31,419 nt of DNA. It comes from Cyclospora cayetanensis. Taxonomy: Eukaryota; Apicomplexa; Conoidasida; Eucoccidiorida; Eimeriidae. This document shows, piece after piece, positions 11,730-21,062 of the stretch; position 1 is the first letter of the stretch, and the number at the start of each line of letters is the position of its first letter. Below the pieces are notes generated by a model. The model saw only the letters and a program-made list of their open reading frames with translations. It had not been told where the DNA came from and ran no database searches. Location of the stretch: contig NW_020312241.1 of NCBI RefSeq assembly GCF_002999335.1, positions 1-31,419 of the forward strand, in the 5' to 3' direction. The translations under genes were made by a program, and so were the position numbers.

Positions 11730-14700
11730 CAGGGCAGCAGCAAAGCTCGAAGGAGAGCGCATCTGCGCGTAGGGAGAGATGCAGCAGCTGCCACACGGTG
11801 AGCGCAGCAGCTGCTGCAGCAGCAGCAGCGTCAAGACTGCTGTCTAGGCTGTCGTTGCTGCAGGATTGCTCGGTTGCTGCAAACGCAGTGGTGGGAGCCA
11901 TCAGCAGCAGCGTGAGCAGCGGAGGGCACATGGCTTGCTGCGCTCTCCTGAAGCGCTGCTGCTGCTGACGCACAAGCTGCTGCAGGATCGAGGCTGTGTC
12001 GCCTTCTGCACTACTCCTGCATGCATCGCCGCCAGCGACCCCTCCCCCAAACGATGCCTCAGGAACGTCCAAAGCGGCGACGGAGGCAGCAGCAGCGGCT
12101 GCAGCGAGTTGCTGCTGCTGCGCCGCGCCTCGGGGTGAGAGCGACCTCCTGAGCGAGCGAACGTGCTGCTGCAGGGGATGCTGCTGCTGCAGCTGCAGCA
12201 GCCTGCAGCAGCAGCAGCCCAGCAGCAGCAGCAGCGCTGCTGCGCTGTCTGTCTGCAGCAGATGCTGCTTCTCTCTTGCCGCAAGCGTCTGCTGGAGCAG
12301 CAGGGGTTTTGCAGCTGCGTCTGCGGAGGGGGTTGCTGCTGTTGCTGAGCTGCTTTCGCGAGCTCTTGCATGCAGGGGAGACGGCAAGAAAGGCAGCTTG
12401 CAGTGGTCACACGTGAGGAAATACTCGCAAGTTGCTGCCAGTGCTGCGTTCGAGCTGACAGACGTCGCAAACGCGACGTCTGTCAGCTTTCTGCAGCCAT
12501 AGCAGCGGTGCTGCGTTTCAGCGTTTGCGGCGGCAGCAAGACTCCTGGCTGCGGCAGCGCCTCTTGCTGCTGTGGAGAGTGCAGCAGCAGGGGAAACAGC
12601 TTCTGATGCAGCAGCAAGAGAAGGCGTATCGGCGAGAGCTCTTGCTGCTCCGCTTTGCGGATACGGCTGCGAGAAAAGCTCTTGAATCTCGCGCTGTGAG
12701 AGCAGCGGCTTGCCGCTGCAACTGCTGCTGCAGGCTGCAACAGACAGAATCAGCAGCGGCATCAAGTGCTCAGTTGCCTCTTCGAGAGCTGCCGCGTCTA
12801 CGTTCCCCCCTAGTTGCAACAAAAAGCTGAGACGCACACGGAGATACAGCCACGTGGACAGTAGCCTTTCAAAGAAAAACGCGCGAGCAGCGTAGGTCAG
12901 AAAAAACAAGAAAAAAAGGCTATGCTCAGTGAAACCTATCACGCAGAACGCCACAGCACACGAGCGACGTCACACAGTCACATACACACAGAGGCATCTA
13001 TATCTATATGTATATATATATATGTATACATATACATGCATAAATGTGCATACATGTACATCTACAGATATACATATGTATACATACAGATACACATATG
13101 TACATGCATGTACATCTGCACATGCACATACACATATCTACATGGCAAGTTTCGCTGCGATCCGAGGAGAAAAATGAAGTCAGAGAACGCATTGAGGAGG
13201 AGAAGCTGCAGACAGGTGAAGAGAGAGTGTCTACTTTTGGTACTGCCGTGGAGCTGCTGCGCTGAGCGTCTCTACCCATCGCACCTGATCGCAGCAATCA
13301 GCAAGCGATGGCTTTTGATGCTGCGTGTCTGCTGAGTGCGCATGAATAGCCTTCCTAAGCAGCGAAGAAGCGCTGCCTGCACCAAGCTGTTGCAGCTGAT
13401 GGGGAAGCATGCATCGGCAAACATGCAGGCATCCTCCGACAGCGCTCTCATCTTGCTGCTGCTTTCACTGCTGCTCTTGCTGCTGCTTTCACTGCTGCTT
13501 TCACTGCTGCTTTTGCTAGGCGTGACAGCATCAAGTTTCCTTGCGACAGGAAAAAGTACCTGGGGTGGAAAGACACGGCACACACGACACGCCACACCCT
13601 AACACGAGTGTGGGTAGACGCCTTGTGGAGATCCTTCCCTCCCTGTTTCGCTAGTCGCTGCGTCTGCGTGGCTAGCCACCCTTTGCACAGCGTCTTCGAA
13701 TCAGCTGCATCATGCGCTGAGTCTCGTCTGCTAACTCCGCTGCATACCCCTTCTCTCAGGCATCCCAGAAGTGTATCAGCCCCTGGCTGCATGCACTCAC
13801 CGCTTCTACGAGATACTGCATGCATGCCTCCGCATCCTCCAACTCCCCCGCAAACATCTGCTCACAGTGCCAAAGAAGCAACAAAAATGCCTGCAGCCTC
13901 CGCCTCACAGGCTGCTGACTTCGCGATATGCCGCCTTCATCAGAAGGGTCGCCTGTCTCCGCTGCAAGCTGCATAGCATTGGAGCACATAAACTCACACA
14001 TATATGTATACATATACACGCTATATACATATATATACGGTATATGTATATACATATATATACGGTATACATATATATACGCCATATATATACACACACG
14101 CATACACATACATACACATATGAATATATATATAACCTCCGCAAAAACGGCAGCAGCATCCACGTTCACACGGAGAGTGCAGCAGTAGCCGCCTTAGATG
14201 CTCTGAAGGCAGAGCAAGCCGCTGCCAACATAAACGTGACTCGGCGTTGGTCGCAACAACAAACCAGAAAAGCTTCTCGCAGCGAACACCTGTCGCTGAG
14301 TGGCTAGCACACCTCTAAAGCACGAGATTTGATATCTGCCAGAAGTCTCTGTTTGCTCTTCGCAATCAAGGACTGAAGTTTGACTGCAAAATCCGCATCT
14401 TTCGCTTCTTCGCTTGATGCTATTGGCAGCAAGGGTGTTGCAGCAGCATTGAAAGGATCAAAAGAAGGAGCAGAAGGAGCAGCAATAGCAGCAACAGCCC
14501 TGGCTGTTGCCTGCTGCATCTCGCACAGCCTCGCTTCCACGGAAATCTCTAACTCTGCGGATACTTGCTGCAGACAGAAAGACACGCATGCAAGCAGGCA
14601 GGCAGGCGGACGGACAGACACGTCTGCGTCAATGCAAGAACGCAGCACGAGAGACTTTTCGATGCATTTTATCCTCCTTTGCTTCTCCTCCCTCCCCGCA

Positions 14701-17151
14701 TACATACAAAGACACAAGCAGCGGCGTAAGGCGGGGTACGCGTCTTAGACGGATCCTTCTGAGGATGACTGTTTGCTGGCTCTGCCTGTCGCTGCAGGCA
14801 GCCTCCTCTTCTAGCCAGCCCTCCCTTTCTCGTTGTTTCTTCGCATGCGTTTCTGTGGCTTACCGCTCGCCTCGCCCTCTCCGTGAGCTGCTCGGCAGCG
14901 TTCAAGAGGCTGCAACAGAGCCGCTCTGCTGCGAAGGCTGCACCTGTGCCTCTCACCACGCAACAGCCCTCTTCTTCGCCACTGCTGCAGCATGCCTTGA
15001 GAATTTCCGCAGCCAACGTCGCAGCAGCAACGGCAAAAGACAGCTCCTCAGCCTCGCCGTCAGGCGTGTTGCCTGCTTGGCTGCTGCTCTCGACAAAAAG
15101 CGTGGCAGTTCGCAGAGGCACCCTCGGATCTCCTGCAAAAGTGGCATTGCTGGAAACGACAAGACGCTGTGAAAAGTGGAGTGGCTCGTGTCGCAGCGGG
15201 CAGAAAACAAAAGAAATAACTGAGAGGAGGGGCATGCAAAAAAATCCCTCGATGGCACACACACACACACCCCTTCCCCCCGCTAACATCCTACACACAC
15301 ACGGCTGCTGCCAGTACGGGAGACGCAGAGGCAAAAATTTATCGCCTCGAGCGCATTTTGAGTTAGATATATATATACATATATACGCTTGCGCTGCGTT
15401 TGTTTCTTGCTGCCCTTTTGTGCGGCGCATATGTGCGCTGCAAGAACATACTTCCTCGAAGACAGCAACAAGTCCACTGCAGCACAAGGCTTCTGCAGTG
15501 TATGTACACCTTGCACTCGCTGCGAGCAGCTCCCAGCACGCGTCGACTTCGAGGCGGCTCTAGGAGCTGATGCTGCTGCTGCTGCTGCTGATGATGATGA
15601 TGATGGTGAGTGCCTAGAAGCAACATAGGAGTCAAAAGCAGCAACTCTGCCTTCTGCTGCCCAACAGTCGCAGCACAGAGCCAATAAAACCCCTCGGCTG
15701 CTGCTGGAAGCTGAGCAGCGAGGAAGCTCACACACACACAGACACACACAGAGAGAGACGCTGCAACAAACAACGAAGCTACCCCATCAGCGGTGCAAAG
15801 CGCGCATGCAGTAGCAGCAGCAGCACCAGCAGCAGCAGCAGTAATACAAGCAGCAAACAGCAGCAGTAATACAAGCAGCCAACAGCATCAGTAATGCAGC
15901 AGTAATACAAGCAGCGAACAGCATCAGTAATGCAAACAGCAAGCAGCAGCACCAGCAGCAGCAGCAGTAATACAAGCAGCCGACAGTAACAGCAAACAGC
16001 AGCAGTAATACAAGCAGCAAACAGCAGCAGCAGCAGTAATACAAGCAGCAAACAGTAACAGCAAACAGCAGCAGTAATACAAGCAGCAAACAGCATCAGT
16101 AATACAAACAGCACAAGCATCAGTAATTCAAGCAGCAAACAGCAGCAGTAATACAAGCAGCGAACAGCACCAGCAGCAGCAGCAGCAGCAGTAATACAAG
16201 CAGCGAACAGCATCAGTAATGCAGGCAGCAAACAGCATCAGTAATGCAGGCAGCAAACAGCAGCAGCAAACAGCGGCAGCAAACAGGATCAGTGATGCAA
16301 GCAGCAAACAGCAGGAGCGGCTGCTGGTGCTGCGTATACTGTCTCTTACGTGTGAACGTTTTGTCTGTTCGTTGAGTTGACAAGACGCATTCCACCAGCA
16401 AGCGGCAAATTGTAGCAGCTGCTCTGGTGTAGCGACACAGCAGCTGCTGCAGTCTCTGCTGCCACTGCTGCTGCTGCAGTCTCTGCTGCTATGGCAGTGT
16501 GGCTCAGTCCTGTGCAGCAGCAGCAGTGGCAACAATGTGGCTAGCTGCTCACGAAGCTGCTGCAGCTGAAGTGGCGGAAGGGGAGTTATTACACGATCAT
16601 TCTTGCTGCTGCTTCTTGCCGCCTTGTCTGCTGCATGCGCTGGTGTTGGCGCATGCAAAAGCAGCGCGTGCAACTCCTTGCAGAGCAACAACCCCCTGAG
16701 GAGAGATTCACACGCAACTCGACAGAGGCATTCTCCTGCAGCAGCTGCTGCTGGTTTGCTGCTGTTGGTATTCTTGCTGCTGTTGATGGTGCTAGTGGTG
16801 CTTACTGGCGTCTGTCGGCGAGTCGGGGGAAATCTGCGTTACTTGCCCATCGAGGCAACGCCTGCAGCAGCAGCAGCAACATATCTGCTGCATCCTGCTG
16901 CTGCGTTTCGTGCTGATTCTCTCGCTGCAGGAAGACACACAAGGCAGTAGTCTGCTGTAAGAGCAAGCAGTATGTGGATTCGACCTGCAGCAGTTGTTCG
17001 CATGCGGTGGCTGCTGCTGCTTCGGGAGGTGCAGTAGCAGCAGCTCCTGCTGCTGCTTCTGTTGCTGATGTTATTGCTGGTGCTGCAGGTACTATTATTG
17101 CTGCTGCTGCTTCTGTTGCTGATGTTATTGCTGGTGCTGCAGGTACTATTA

Positions 17152-17182
<31 letters not shown>

Positions 17183-18089
17183 AGGGATAGTGCAGACGTG
17201 TTGCTGCAGACGATGCAGTAAAGGACGACCTCCCAAGACAAGCAGGAGAAGCTCCTGTTGCGCGAGAGCTGACTGCGCAGTGTAACAGCAGCGCAGGCTG
17301 CTGCTGCTAAGGCTGCTGCTGCTAAGGCTGCTGCTGCTAAGGCTGCTGCTGCTAAGGCTGCTGCTGCTAGAGCTGCTGCAGAGAGACTGCAGCGCAGCAA
17401 CAGTCATCGGGAAAAGAGGCCAGTGCCGTGCGAAGGCTGCAGCACAAAGAACAGCACGGGAGCACTTCGGCAGACTGACTGCCTCGAGCGACGACTGACA
17501 GAGTGCGATGGCTGCAATATCTGGCGCTTGTGTCTGCGTTTGCTACTCTTCTTGCTGCTGCTGCTGCAGTGATGGGTGCCTACAGACAGCGAGCAGAAGA
17601 ACCTCGGCTTGAAAGTGCATCAAGCCTGCAGCTGCAGAAGCAGCAGCATAGTCGCCTTCTGCAATGGCTGCTTGAGAGCAGCAGCTGCTGCTGCTGCAGT
17701 CGCTGCTGCTGCCGCGTGCAGCGGTGCGCTGCAAGAGCAGCAGTAGCAGAACGAGACTGCGCATCCAAGGCTTAATGGTCAGCTGCAACAGCTGCAATGA
17801 AGCGCGTCGAAGGGCAGAGGTCGATACAGCAGCAGCACGCCTTCCGAGAAAAGGAACAGACAAAAGCAACAACGCAAGAGATGCAGCCGCTTTTTCATCG
17901 CTTCCCCCTCTCGCTGCAGAAAGACACACACACACACATACATATATACACATACACATATGTACACTTGGATATACATATATACACATACATATATATA
18001 TATATCTATATCTATATATATAAATAAACACATATATATACATATAAATATACACACATCCATATATACATACATATACATATATCCAC

Positions 18090-18122
<33 letters not shown>

Positions 18123-19436
18123 CATACATACACACACATCCATATATACACACGTATACATATATACGCATATATACATATATTCACATACATGTATCTA
18201 AATACATATACATGTACTAACATATATACACATCCATATACACATACATACATACACATACATACATATACACATCCATATATACATACACACATATGTA
18301 CATACATACACATACATACAGATATACACATCCATATATACACACATATACATACATACACAAACATACATATATACACATAGACATGAACAAATCTGCA
18401 TGGCATGCATGCACTTAACGCCGTTCGAACCGCTCTAGGGGTGGCGCACTGCGCATGTGCTAAGGAAAGACAACAGGGGGAAGACAGCAACAACAGCATC
18501 ATCAGGAGAAGCAGCATCAGCAGAAGCAGCATCAGCAGAAGCAGCATCAGCAGAAGCAGCATCAGCAGCATCAGCAGAAGCGAAGGCATCACAGCGGCCC
18601 TTTCCCTCCTCCCCCCTCCCCAAAACGCGAGACGCAGTCAACAGCAGCAGACACCAGTGCTGCTGATGAAAATTAACAACACCACGTGCAGGTACAAAAG
18701 CAGTCCAGAGAAGTTACACCAAAGGATTTCTGACAGCGGAGGGCGTACACAGCGTGCAGGAGAAGCCTCGCAATTGCTGCACTTGATGCTGCAGCAAAGC
18801 GAAGCTTTCACGCAAAACTGCAGCGCGATGATGCAGCAAGAGCTGGTGAAGATGCGTTGTCGTTGTTTCCTCAGACTCTTCCAGTCCCCCCGCGAAGGCT
18901 GCCGCTGCAGCTGCCTCTGCCTCTGCCTCCTGCTGCAGCATTTCCAGTAGTATTTTCTGCACTGCACGGCAGCACTGAGAAAGCACGTTGGTGTTTGCCC
19001 CCCGACTTCCATCGCTGCGACGCAGTGTGCCTGCTGCTGCAGCAGCTTGCGCAGAGGCTTCTCTTCCTGCGGCTTCAGTTTGCAGTGCACACACATGACA
19101 GCCGGTCGCTCTTATGGCGAACAAAGGCAGCCGCTGCTGCTGCTGCTGCTGTTCAGCTGCCGCGAGCAGGCAGCTGCACGGCTTTCTTTCCGTGCAGGCT
19201 TCTGCTGCTGCAGCAAGACGTTCGAACAAGAAAGAGGCGCTCTCAGAGGCCTCCTTCCGTTCTGCTTCTACGGTTTCCCGGTGGAGCTGCTGCAGTTTCG
19301 CCAGTTGGCGGCAACAGCGCTGCAGCTGCCGCTGCAGCAGCAGCTGCTCCCGAGGCAGCTGGCGAGCTGACGGGCATGGTTGCTGCTGTCGCTGCAGAAG
19401 GGGGGCCCCCTCCTCCGCAGCCGTCAAGTTGTTCAT
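539..19436 (-). CDS. Giant split gene for a PIKK-family protein (ATR/Mec1-like), 3' part outside the window
   Basis: Proposed exons, in reading order: 19436-18749, 18459-18415, 17913-17584, 17511-16806, 16695-16350, 15710-15510, 15166-14864, 14567-14313, 13968-13801, 13559-13285, 12865-10239, 9408-9076, 8528-8465, 8235-8136, 7817-7533, 7274-5786, 5629-4932, 4664-4476, 4300-3879, 3749-3532, 3105-2685, 2534-1358, 1072-539. Every junction is GT-AG and phase-compatible, and the sum is exactly 3,958 codons. Many donors are canonical (GTAAGT at 10238, GTGAGT at 13800 and 1357, GTAAGA at 9075 and 16349). C-terminal exons show PIKK FAT-region blocks; the rest is leucine-rich, HEAT-like helical sequence interrupted by poly-Q, poly-A and poly-S. 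Known PIKKs of this type are large nuclear Ser/Thr kinases that signal DNA damage or replication stress. The catalytic domain is not in the window, so activity is inferred. ATM, TOR or TRRAP-type membership is not excluded. Weakest junctions: the first three exons, donors at 3878 and 7532, and the acceptor near 1072. Confidence 0.72.
1073..1357 (-). other. Intron with TGCAT-rich sequence
   Basis: Bounded by GAG|GTGAGT (1357) and a pyrimidine-rich acceptor ending in ctgcag (1073). An equally good phase-0 acceptor lies further on at 929 (tttcttcgcag), so the following exon could start at 928 and the intron could be 144 bases longer. The intron holds repeated TGCAT/ATGCAT palindromes around 1188-1280. 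Confidence 0.55.
1885..1967 (-). repeat. Exonic 27-bp tandem repeat encoding a GDRRA motif
   Basis: Three tandem copies of a 27-base unit starting near 1887, 1914 and 1941, each containing the palindrome GGCGATCGCC. On the coding strand each copy gives a nine-residue unit with the core GDRRA followed by variable Asn/Ser/Thr/Asp/Gly. It lies inside the FAT-region exon 2534-1358, between a poly-Ala run and the WAEAAAACC block, so it is probably a loop insertion. Confidence 0.8.
3106..3531 (-). repeat. Intron filled by an 18/21-bp purine/pyrimidine repeat
   Basis: Bounded by CATCAG|GTAGGC (3531) and the acceptor gatgttgcag (3106), phase 1 on both sides. From about 3195 to 3462 the plus strand repeats AGAAGTAGAAACAGAAGC with or without an extra AGC, giving 18- and 21-base versions. 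The transcribed strand is therefore a long C/T-rich tract. It has no stop in several frames, which produces spurious SR-like, Phe/Cys-rich or Leu-rich open frames. Confidence 0.8.
4476..5629 (-). other. Pre-FAT exons with ATR-like HEAT blocks
   Basis: Exons 5629-4932 and 4664-4476. The first contains a 16-residue poly-Gln (about 5505-5555), a block FDPPVRVALLPYASSAYRHW, a poly-Ser run, an acidic/basic linker, a second poly-Gln, and then ACDLAMLHLPFCLSFLLPHL, which resembles the 'lFLLPyl' helix found upstream of FAT in ATR/Rad3. It ends with a canonical CAG|GTATGC donor at 4931. The second exon (63 codons) begins after a tgctgcag acceptor and joins in phase 0 to AIFSLLQKL of the FAT region; its donor GTTCGT is weak. 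ATR-type assignment rests mainly on these two exons and is an inference. Confidence 0.55.
5786..7274 (-). other. Exon of 496 codons, HEAT-like with Gln/Ser tracts
   Basis: Starts after the acceptor tatcgacag at 7275 in phase 0 and ends at a GTAAAA donor in phase 1. The next exon begins with two leading bases, so the frame is kept. It encodes amphipathic leucine-rich helices such as LLGFLDCCREATRF, LLQFLPFVLQQMQQFLQQ and RFAAARCLLQLGRTY, separated by poly-Ala, poly-Ser and mixed Gln/Leu runs. The frame has no stop over 1.49 kb. It reads smoothly across an apparent GTAAAC...CAG mini-intron near 5855-5895, which I therefore reject. Confidence 0.65.
7275..7532 (-). repeat. Intron with TA/TG microsatellite
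   Basis: The plus strand at about 7283-7355 is CACA/TATA-rich; on the coding strand it forms a TATATG then TGTGTTTG tract leading to the acceptor tatcgacag. Nothing else is visible in it. Confidence 0.55.
7818..8135 (-). repeat. Intron with GA-rich tract
   Basis: Donor TTGCAG|GTATGG at 8135, acceptor taatttgccag at 7818, phase 0. The plus strand at about 7899-8020 is a GAAA/GAGA purine tract, giving a strong CT-rich stretch on the coding strand. Confidence 0.6.
8529..9075 (-). repeat. Intron with 33-bp tandem repeat
   Basis: Donor GTAAGA at 9075 and acceptor cactgctgcag at 8529, phase 1. About 8740-9050 is built of CTGCTACT/AATC trinucleotide-like units. The clearest period is 33 bases between about 8785 and 8900. 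It is open in several frames on both strands, which explains a spurious 348-codon plus-strand frame. Confidence 0.75.
9409..10238 (-). repeat. Intron with a 35-bp array followed by a 20-bp array
   Basis: Donor GTAAGT at 10238, acceptor gcgcatgcag at 9409, phase 1. From 9581 to about 9915 a 35-base unit beginning TAGAGAGTAAGAT repeats about nine to ten times. From about 9916 to 10190 a 20-base unit AGAGTAACAACAGTGTAGCA repeats about fourteen times. The two units share the AGAGTAAC/GCAAGAG core, so one probably arose from the other. There are no unique spacers. Confidence 0.85.
12400..12504 (-). other. Paired CxxC motifs, possible zinc-binding knuckle
   Basis: The large exon encodes CYGCRK (12493-12504) and, about 27 residues later, CDHC (12400-12411), with a further Cys a few residues before the second pair. 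This C-x2-C...C-x2-C spacing could bind zinc. It lies early in the exon, far from the FAT region. I do not know an equivalent in ATR/ATM proteins, so metal binding is only a possibility. The linker between the pairs is encoded by a perfect DNA hairpin (12453-12488). Confidence 0.35.
12453..12488. repeat. Perfect 16-bp inverted repeat with a 4-base loop inside an exon
   Basis: Arms 12453-12468 and 12473-12488 are exact reverse complements around the loop AAAC. Each arm contains GACGTC and CTGACAG sequence. The hairpin lies inside the 875-codon exon and encodes KLTDVAFATSVSS, between two CxxC motifs. It is not a trinucleotide run, unlike most local symmetry in this window. Confidence 0.9.
12866..13284 (-). 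repeat. Intron with CA/TA microsatellite
   Basis: Donor ATCAG|GTGCGA at 13284, acceptor tttctttgaaag at 12866, phase 2. The plus strand at about 12970-13140 is a CATA/TATA/TACA tract. Confidence 0.6.
13969..14312 (-). repeat. Intron with TATACA microsatellite
   Basis: Donor GAG|GTGTGC at 14312 and acceptor atgctatgcag at 13969, both phase 0. About 13998-14130 is a TATATACA/GGTATA-rich tract. The remainder is unremarkable. Confidence 0.55.
15711..16349 (-). repeat. Intron with a 24-bp CAG-derived array
   Basis: Donor CAC|GTAAGA at 16349 and acceptor cgctgctcag at 15711, phase 0. About 15810-16315 consists of variants of AACAGCAGCAGTAATACAAGCAGC (24 bases) and shortened forms. A CACA/GAGA tract lies at about 15730-15765 next to the acceptor. 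Confidence 0.75.
17040..17165 (-). repeat. Exonic 54-bp tandem duplication
   Basis: Two copies of an 18-codon unit in exon 17511-16806, each encoding IIVPAAPAITSATE followed by Ala. The copies are nearly identical at the DNA level and are flanked by poly-Ala. Confidence 0.75.
17290..17372 (-). repeat. Exonic 15-bp repeat encoding LSSSS
   Basis: AAGGCTGCTGCTGCT on the plus strand repeats about five times; the coding strand reads it as Leu-Ser-Ser-Ser-Ser. It is in the same exon as the 54-bp duplication. Confidence 0.8.
17914..18414 (-). repeat. Intron with long TATA/CATA microsatellite
   Basis: Acceptor gtctttctgcag at 17914; proposed donor GTGCAT at 18414. The plus strand from about 17930 to 18385 is almost wholly CATATA/TACACA/TATATA repeat. 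Confidence 0.6.
18415..19436 (-). other. Proposed first exons and start codon of the PIKK-like gene
   Basis: The first ATG in the long frame is at 19436, giving MNNLTAAEEGAPLLQRQQQ. This is followed by coiled-coil-prone, Gln/Arg/Leu-rich sequence such as LLLQRQLQRCCRQLAKLQQL and then LLEMLQQEAEAEAAAAAAFA. The frame is open upstream to about 19555 without another ATG, so an upstream exon joined at an AG near 19540 is possible. The exon is proposed to end at a GTACGC donor (18748), then a 45-base micro-exon 18459-18415 after a good pyrimidine tract (tctttccttag). Both phases fit, but this is the least certain part of the model. Confidence 0.4.
18460..18748 (-). repeat. Proposed intron with 15-bp CAG-derived repeat
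   Basis: About 18508-18585 repeats AGAAGCAGCATCAGC on the plus strand. The coding strand just before the proposed acceptor at 18460 is pyrimidine-rich. The donor (GTACGC) is uncertain. Confidence 0.45.
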
Positions 19437-19630
19437 CACATGCAGACGAAGGAGTCGACGAAGGAGCAGACGCTCACGCCCTTCCTCTGCAGCGGCAGCA
19501 CACGCTGCTGGCGATGTCGAAGGGGCAGTGCTCTTGCAGGATGCGTTGCTGGGTTCGCGTTGTCAATATTTTTCGGGCTGTAAATAAATCCCGGAAGGAA
19601 GTTTGGTGGGGAGCTCTCCTGCTCTGCTCT

Positions 19631-19655
19631 GGAGGGCCCCTTGCGGGGCCCCTCC
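19631..19655. repeat. Double GGGGCCCC-type palindrome upstream of the PIKK-like gene
   Basis: GGAGGGCCCC, TTGC spacer, GGGGCCCCTCC, about 200 bases upstream of the proposed start at 19436. A single GGGGGGCCCCCC site also lies at 19400-19411 in the first exon (encoding EEGAPLL). Confidence 0.8.
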
Positions 19656-20163
19656 TTCGCCCCTGAGGGGTGGGGTTGTTGTACTGGTGGAGAGGGCAGT
19701 CGCAGGTGGCCTTCTTCTGCTGGAAACACGATCTTTGCATATGTTTTTCAGTGGACACCAAAAAATTGTTTCGTTCAGGCTTCCGTGTTGGAAATGTGCC
19801 GTGTACAGAGCTGCATCTTGCTATCTCCTTAGGAGGGAGCGCCATGGCCATGAAGATTCATACAGAAACATCCGTGTAGCTATGTGCAGCTGTACGCACA
19901 GGGTCTGCTATGCGTCTTTTTGCACTTGTATAAACTTATCACAGGGTTGCATACGTAAGGAAACGTACATTAGGCTGCGGGTAACTTTTCTCGCATTCCC
20001 CCGATTCGAGGGCTTCATCCTGCCATTGCGCCCCCATTGAAAAGGCAGAGGGGAGATAGAGATGGGGAAGCGCTCACAGGCATCTTAAATCAAGCATAAT
20101 TGTGTCTACGGAAAGCGCAGTGCGTGCACTCGAGAGAGCATCTTCTGCATTTAGCACCGCATT

Positions 20164-20224
20164 GTACGAGAGGGTGCCCGTCCCTGGCTCGGTTGGTTCC
20201 CCTCTAACGCCCCTCCTCTCGTAC
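20164..20224. other. Inverted repeat, 10-bp arms, 41-base loop
   Basis: GTACGAGAGG at 20164-20173 is exactly complementary to CCTCTCGTAC at 20215-20224. The loop is GC-rich. It could form a stem-loop in RNA but does not match a tRNA cloverleaf. Function unknown. Confidence 0.5.
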
Positions 20225-21062
20225 GTCTGAGCACGAGTGCTGTGTGCTTGTTTTCATTGCGCTAGCCTTTTTTCGACAGGGGAAGGGAGGCAGCGAGATC
20301 GCGGACGCTTTCAGACGCAGCACAGTAGTCACGCCTCCATGAAAAAGCCACCGTTGAGAGACGCGTTCAACCCCAACCCCCAGTGCAAAACTTGCTACGC
20401 GTTATTGCATGGCCTCCTTTGAGCAGCTCACTCTCCGATCCCCTGCCCTGCACCCTCCCTCACGGTTGCTGCACGTGCCGTTAGAGAGAAAGAAGCGCGA
20501 AGGGGCGCATGAACGTGGTTGCACCCTCTGAGCACGCCGAGTCCACTCTGCTAGTTGTTCATCACCAGCCAACGCAACAAAGAAACAGCGCCACTTCTTT
20601 CCCCTTGACGAATAGCCACTACCCCCACTCTGCGAGCGAACAAACAAACAGCGGGGCACCTATCTATAAGGTCCTAAGTAATGGAAAAAAGGACTAACTT
20701 CGCACAAAGTGGCAACGCGAAGCTTTCGGACTGCCAAGGGTAAGTACACCCGGCGGCTCCGCGGCCAGTGCAGCCTTCTGCGAGAAGGGCATTCTTTTCA
20801 AAGGGGAGCGGCGTCCAGCCCCAAGGATCTCTGATTTTACAAAGCACCCTGTCGAACCCTCTGCCTGCAGAAAGTACAGCACGTTTCGCCGTCTGTCGCT
20901 GGTGCCCTAAGACACCTCTTTGGCGCTGCAAACAGCTTCTTTCAGCAACCGACTTCTAGACCTGCCTCTGAATAATGGACCCCTAAAAGTGCATGCACGC
21001 GCGCAGCTCGAGAAGCACGTTCCCACCAATCCATGCCTCGGAAAAGGCACGGGCACCAGGCA

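Larger units (their letters stand above)
10239..12865 (-). other. Largest exon (875 codons) of the PIKK-like gene
   Basis: Acceptor tttctttgaaag before 12865 (phase 2), donor GTAAGT at 10238 (phase 1). It opens with LLSTWLYLRVRLSFLLQL and other strongly helical segments. It continues with long Ala, Gln, Ser and Leu tracts, and conserved-looking islands such as VDPDFVWLYAQPRMRLLLQP and GVAAAWLAAEGFAAFSLRFL. Near its start it has two CxxC pairs (see the separate entry). Human ATR and ATM have no comparably homopolymer-rich exon; such tracts are typical of Eimeria proteins. I assign no domain beyond HEAT-like helical repeats. Confidence 0.65.
13285..17913 (-). other. Eight N-terminal HEAT-like exons
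   Basis: Exons 17913-17584, 17511-16806, 16695-16350, 15710-15510, 15166-14864, 14567-14313, 13968-13801 and 13559-13285. Phases run 1-1, 1-2, 2-0, 0-0, 0-0, 0-0, 0-0, 0-2, and the last joins the 875-codon exon in phase 2. Coding islands include LCQSSLEAVSLPKCSRAVL, LLEPPRSRRVLGAARSECK, AAFAAERLCCSLLNAAEQL, LQAFLLLLWHCEQMFAGEL and CNSLVQAALLRCLGRLFM. They are amphipathic helices as in HEAT/ARM solenoids. The 72-base intron 17583-17512 is the shortest in the model. Exon 17511-16806 carries two internal tandem repeats described separately. Confidence 0.6.

Noticed and set aside
17543..18592. 349-codon minus-strand frame spanning the TATA/CATA tract
   Set aside because: Its centre is microsatellite intron; only 17913-17584 is retained as an exon.
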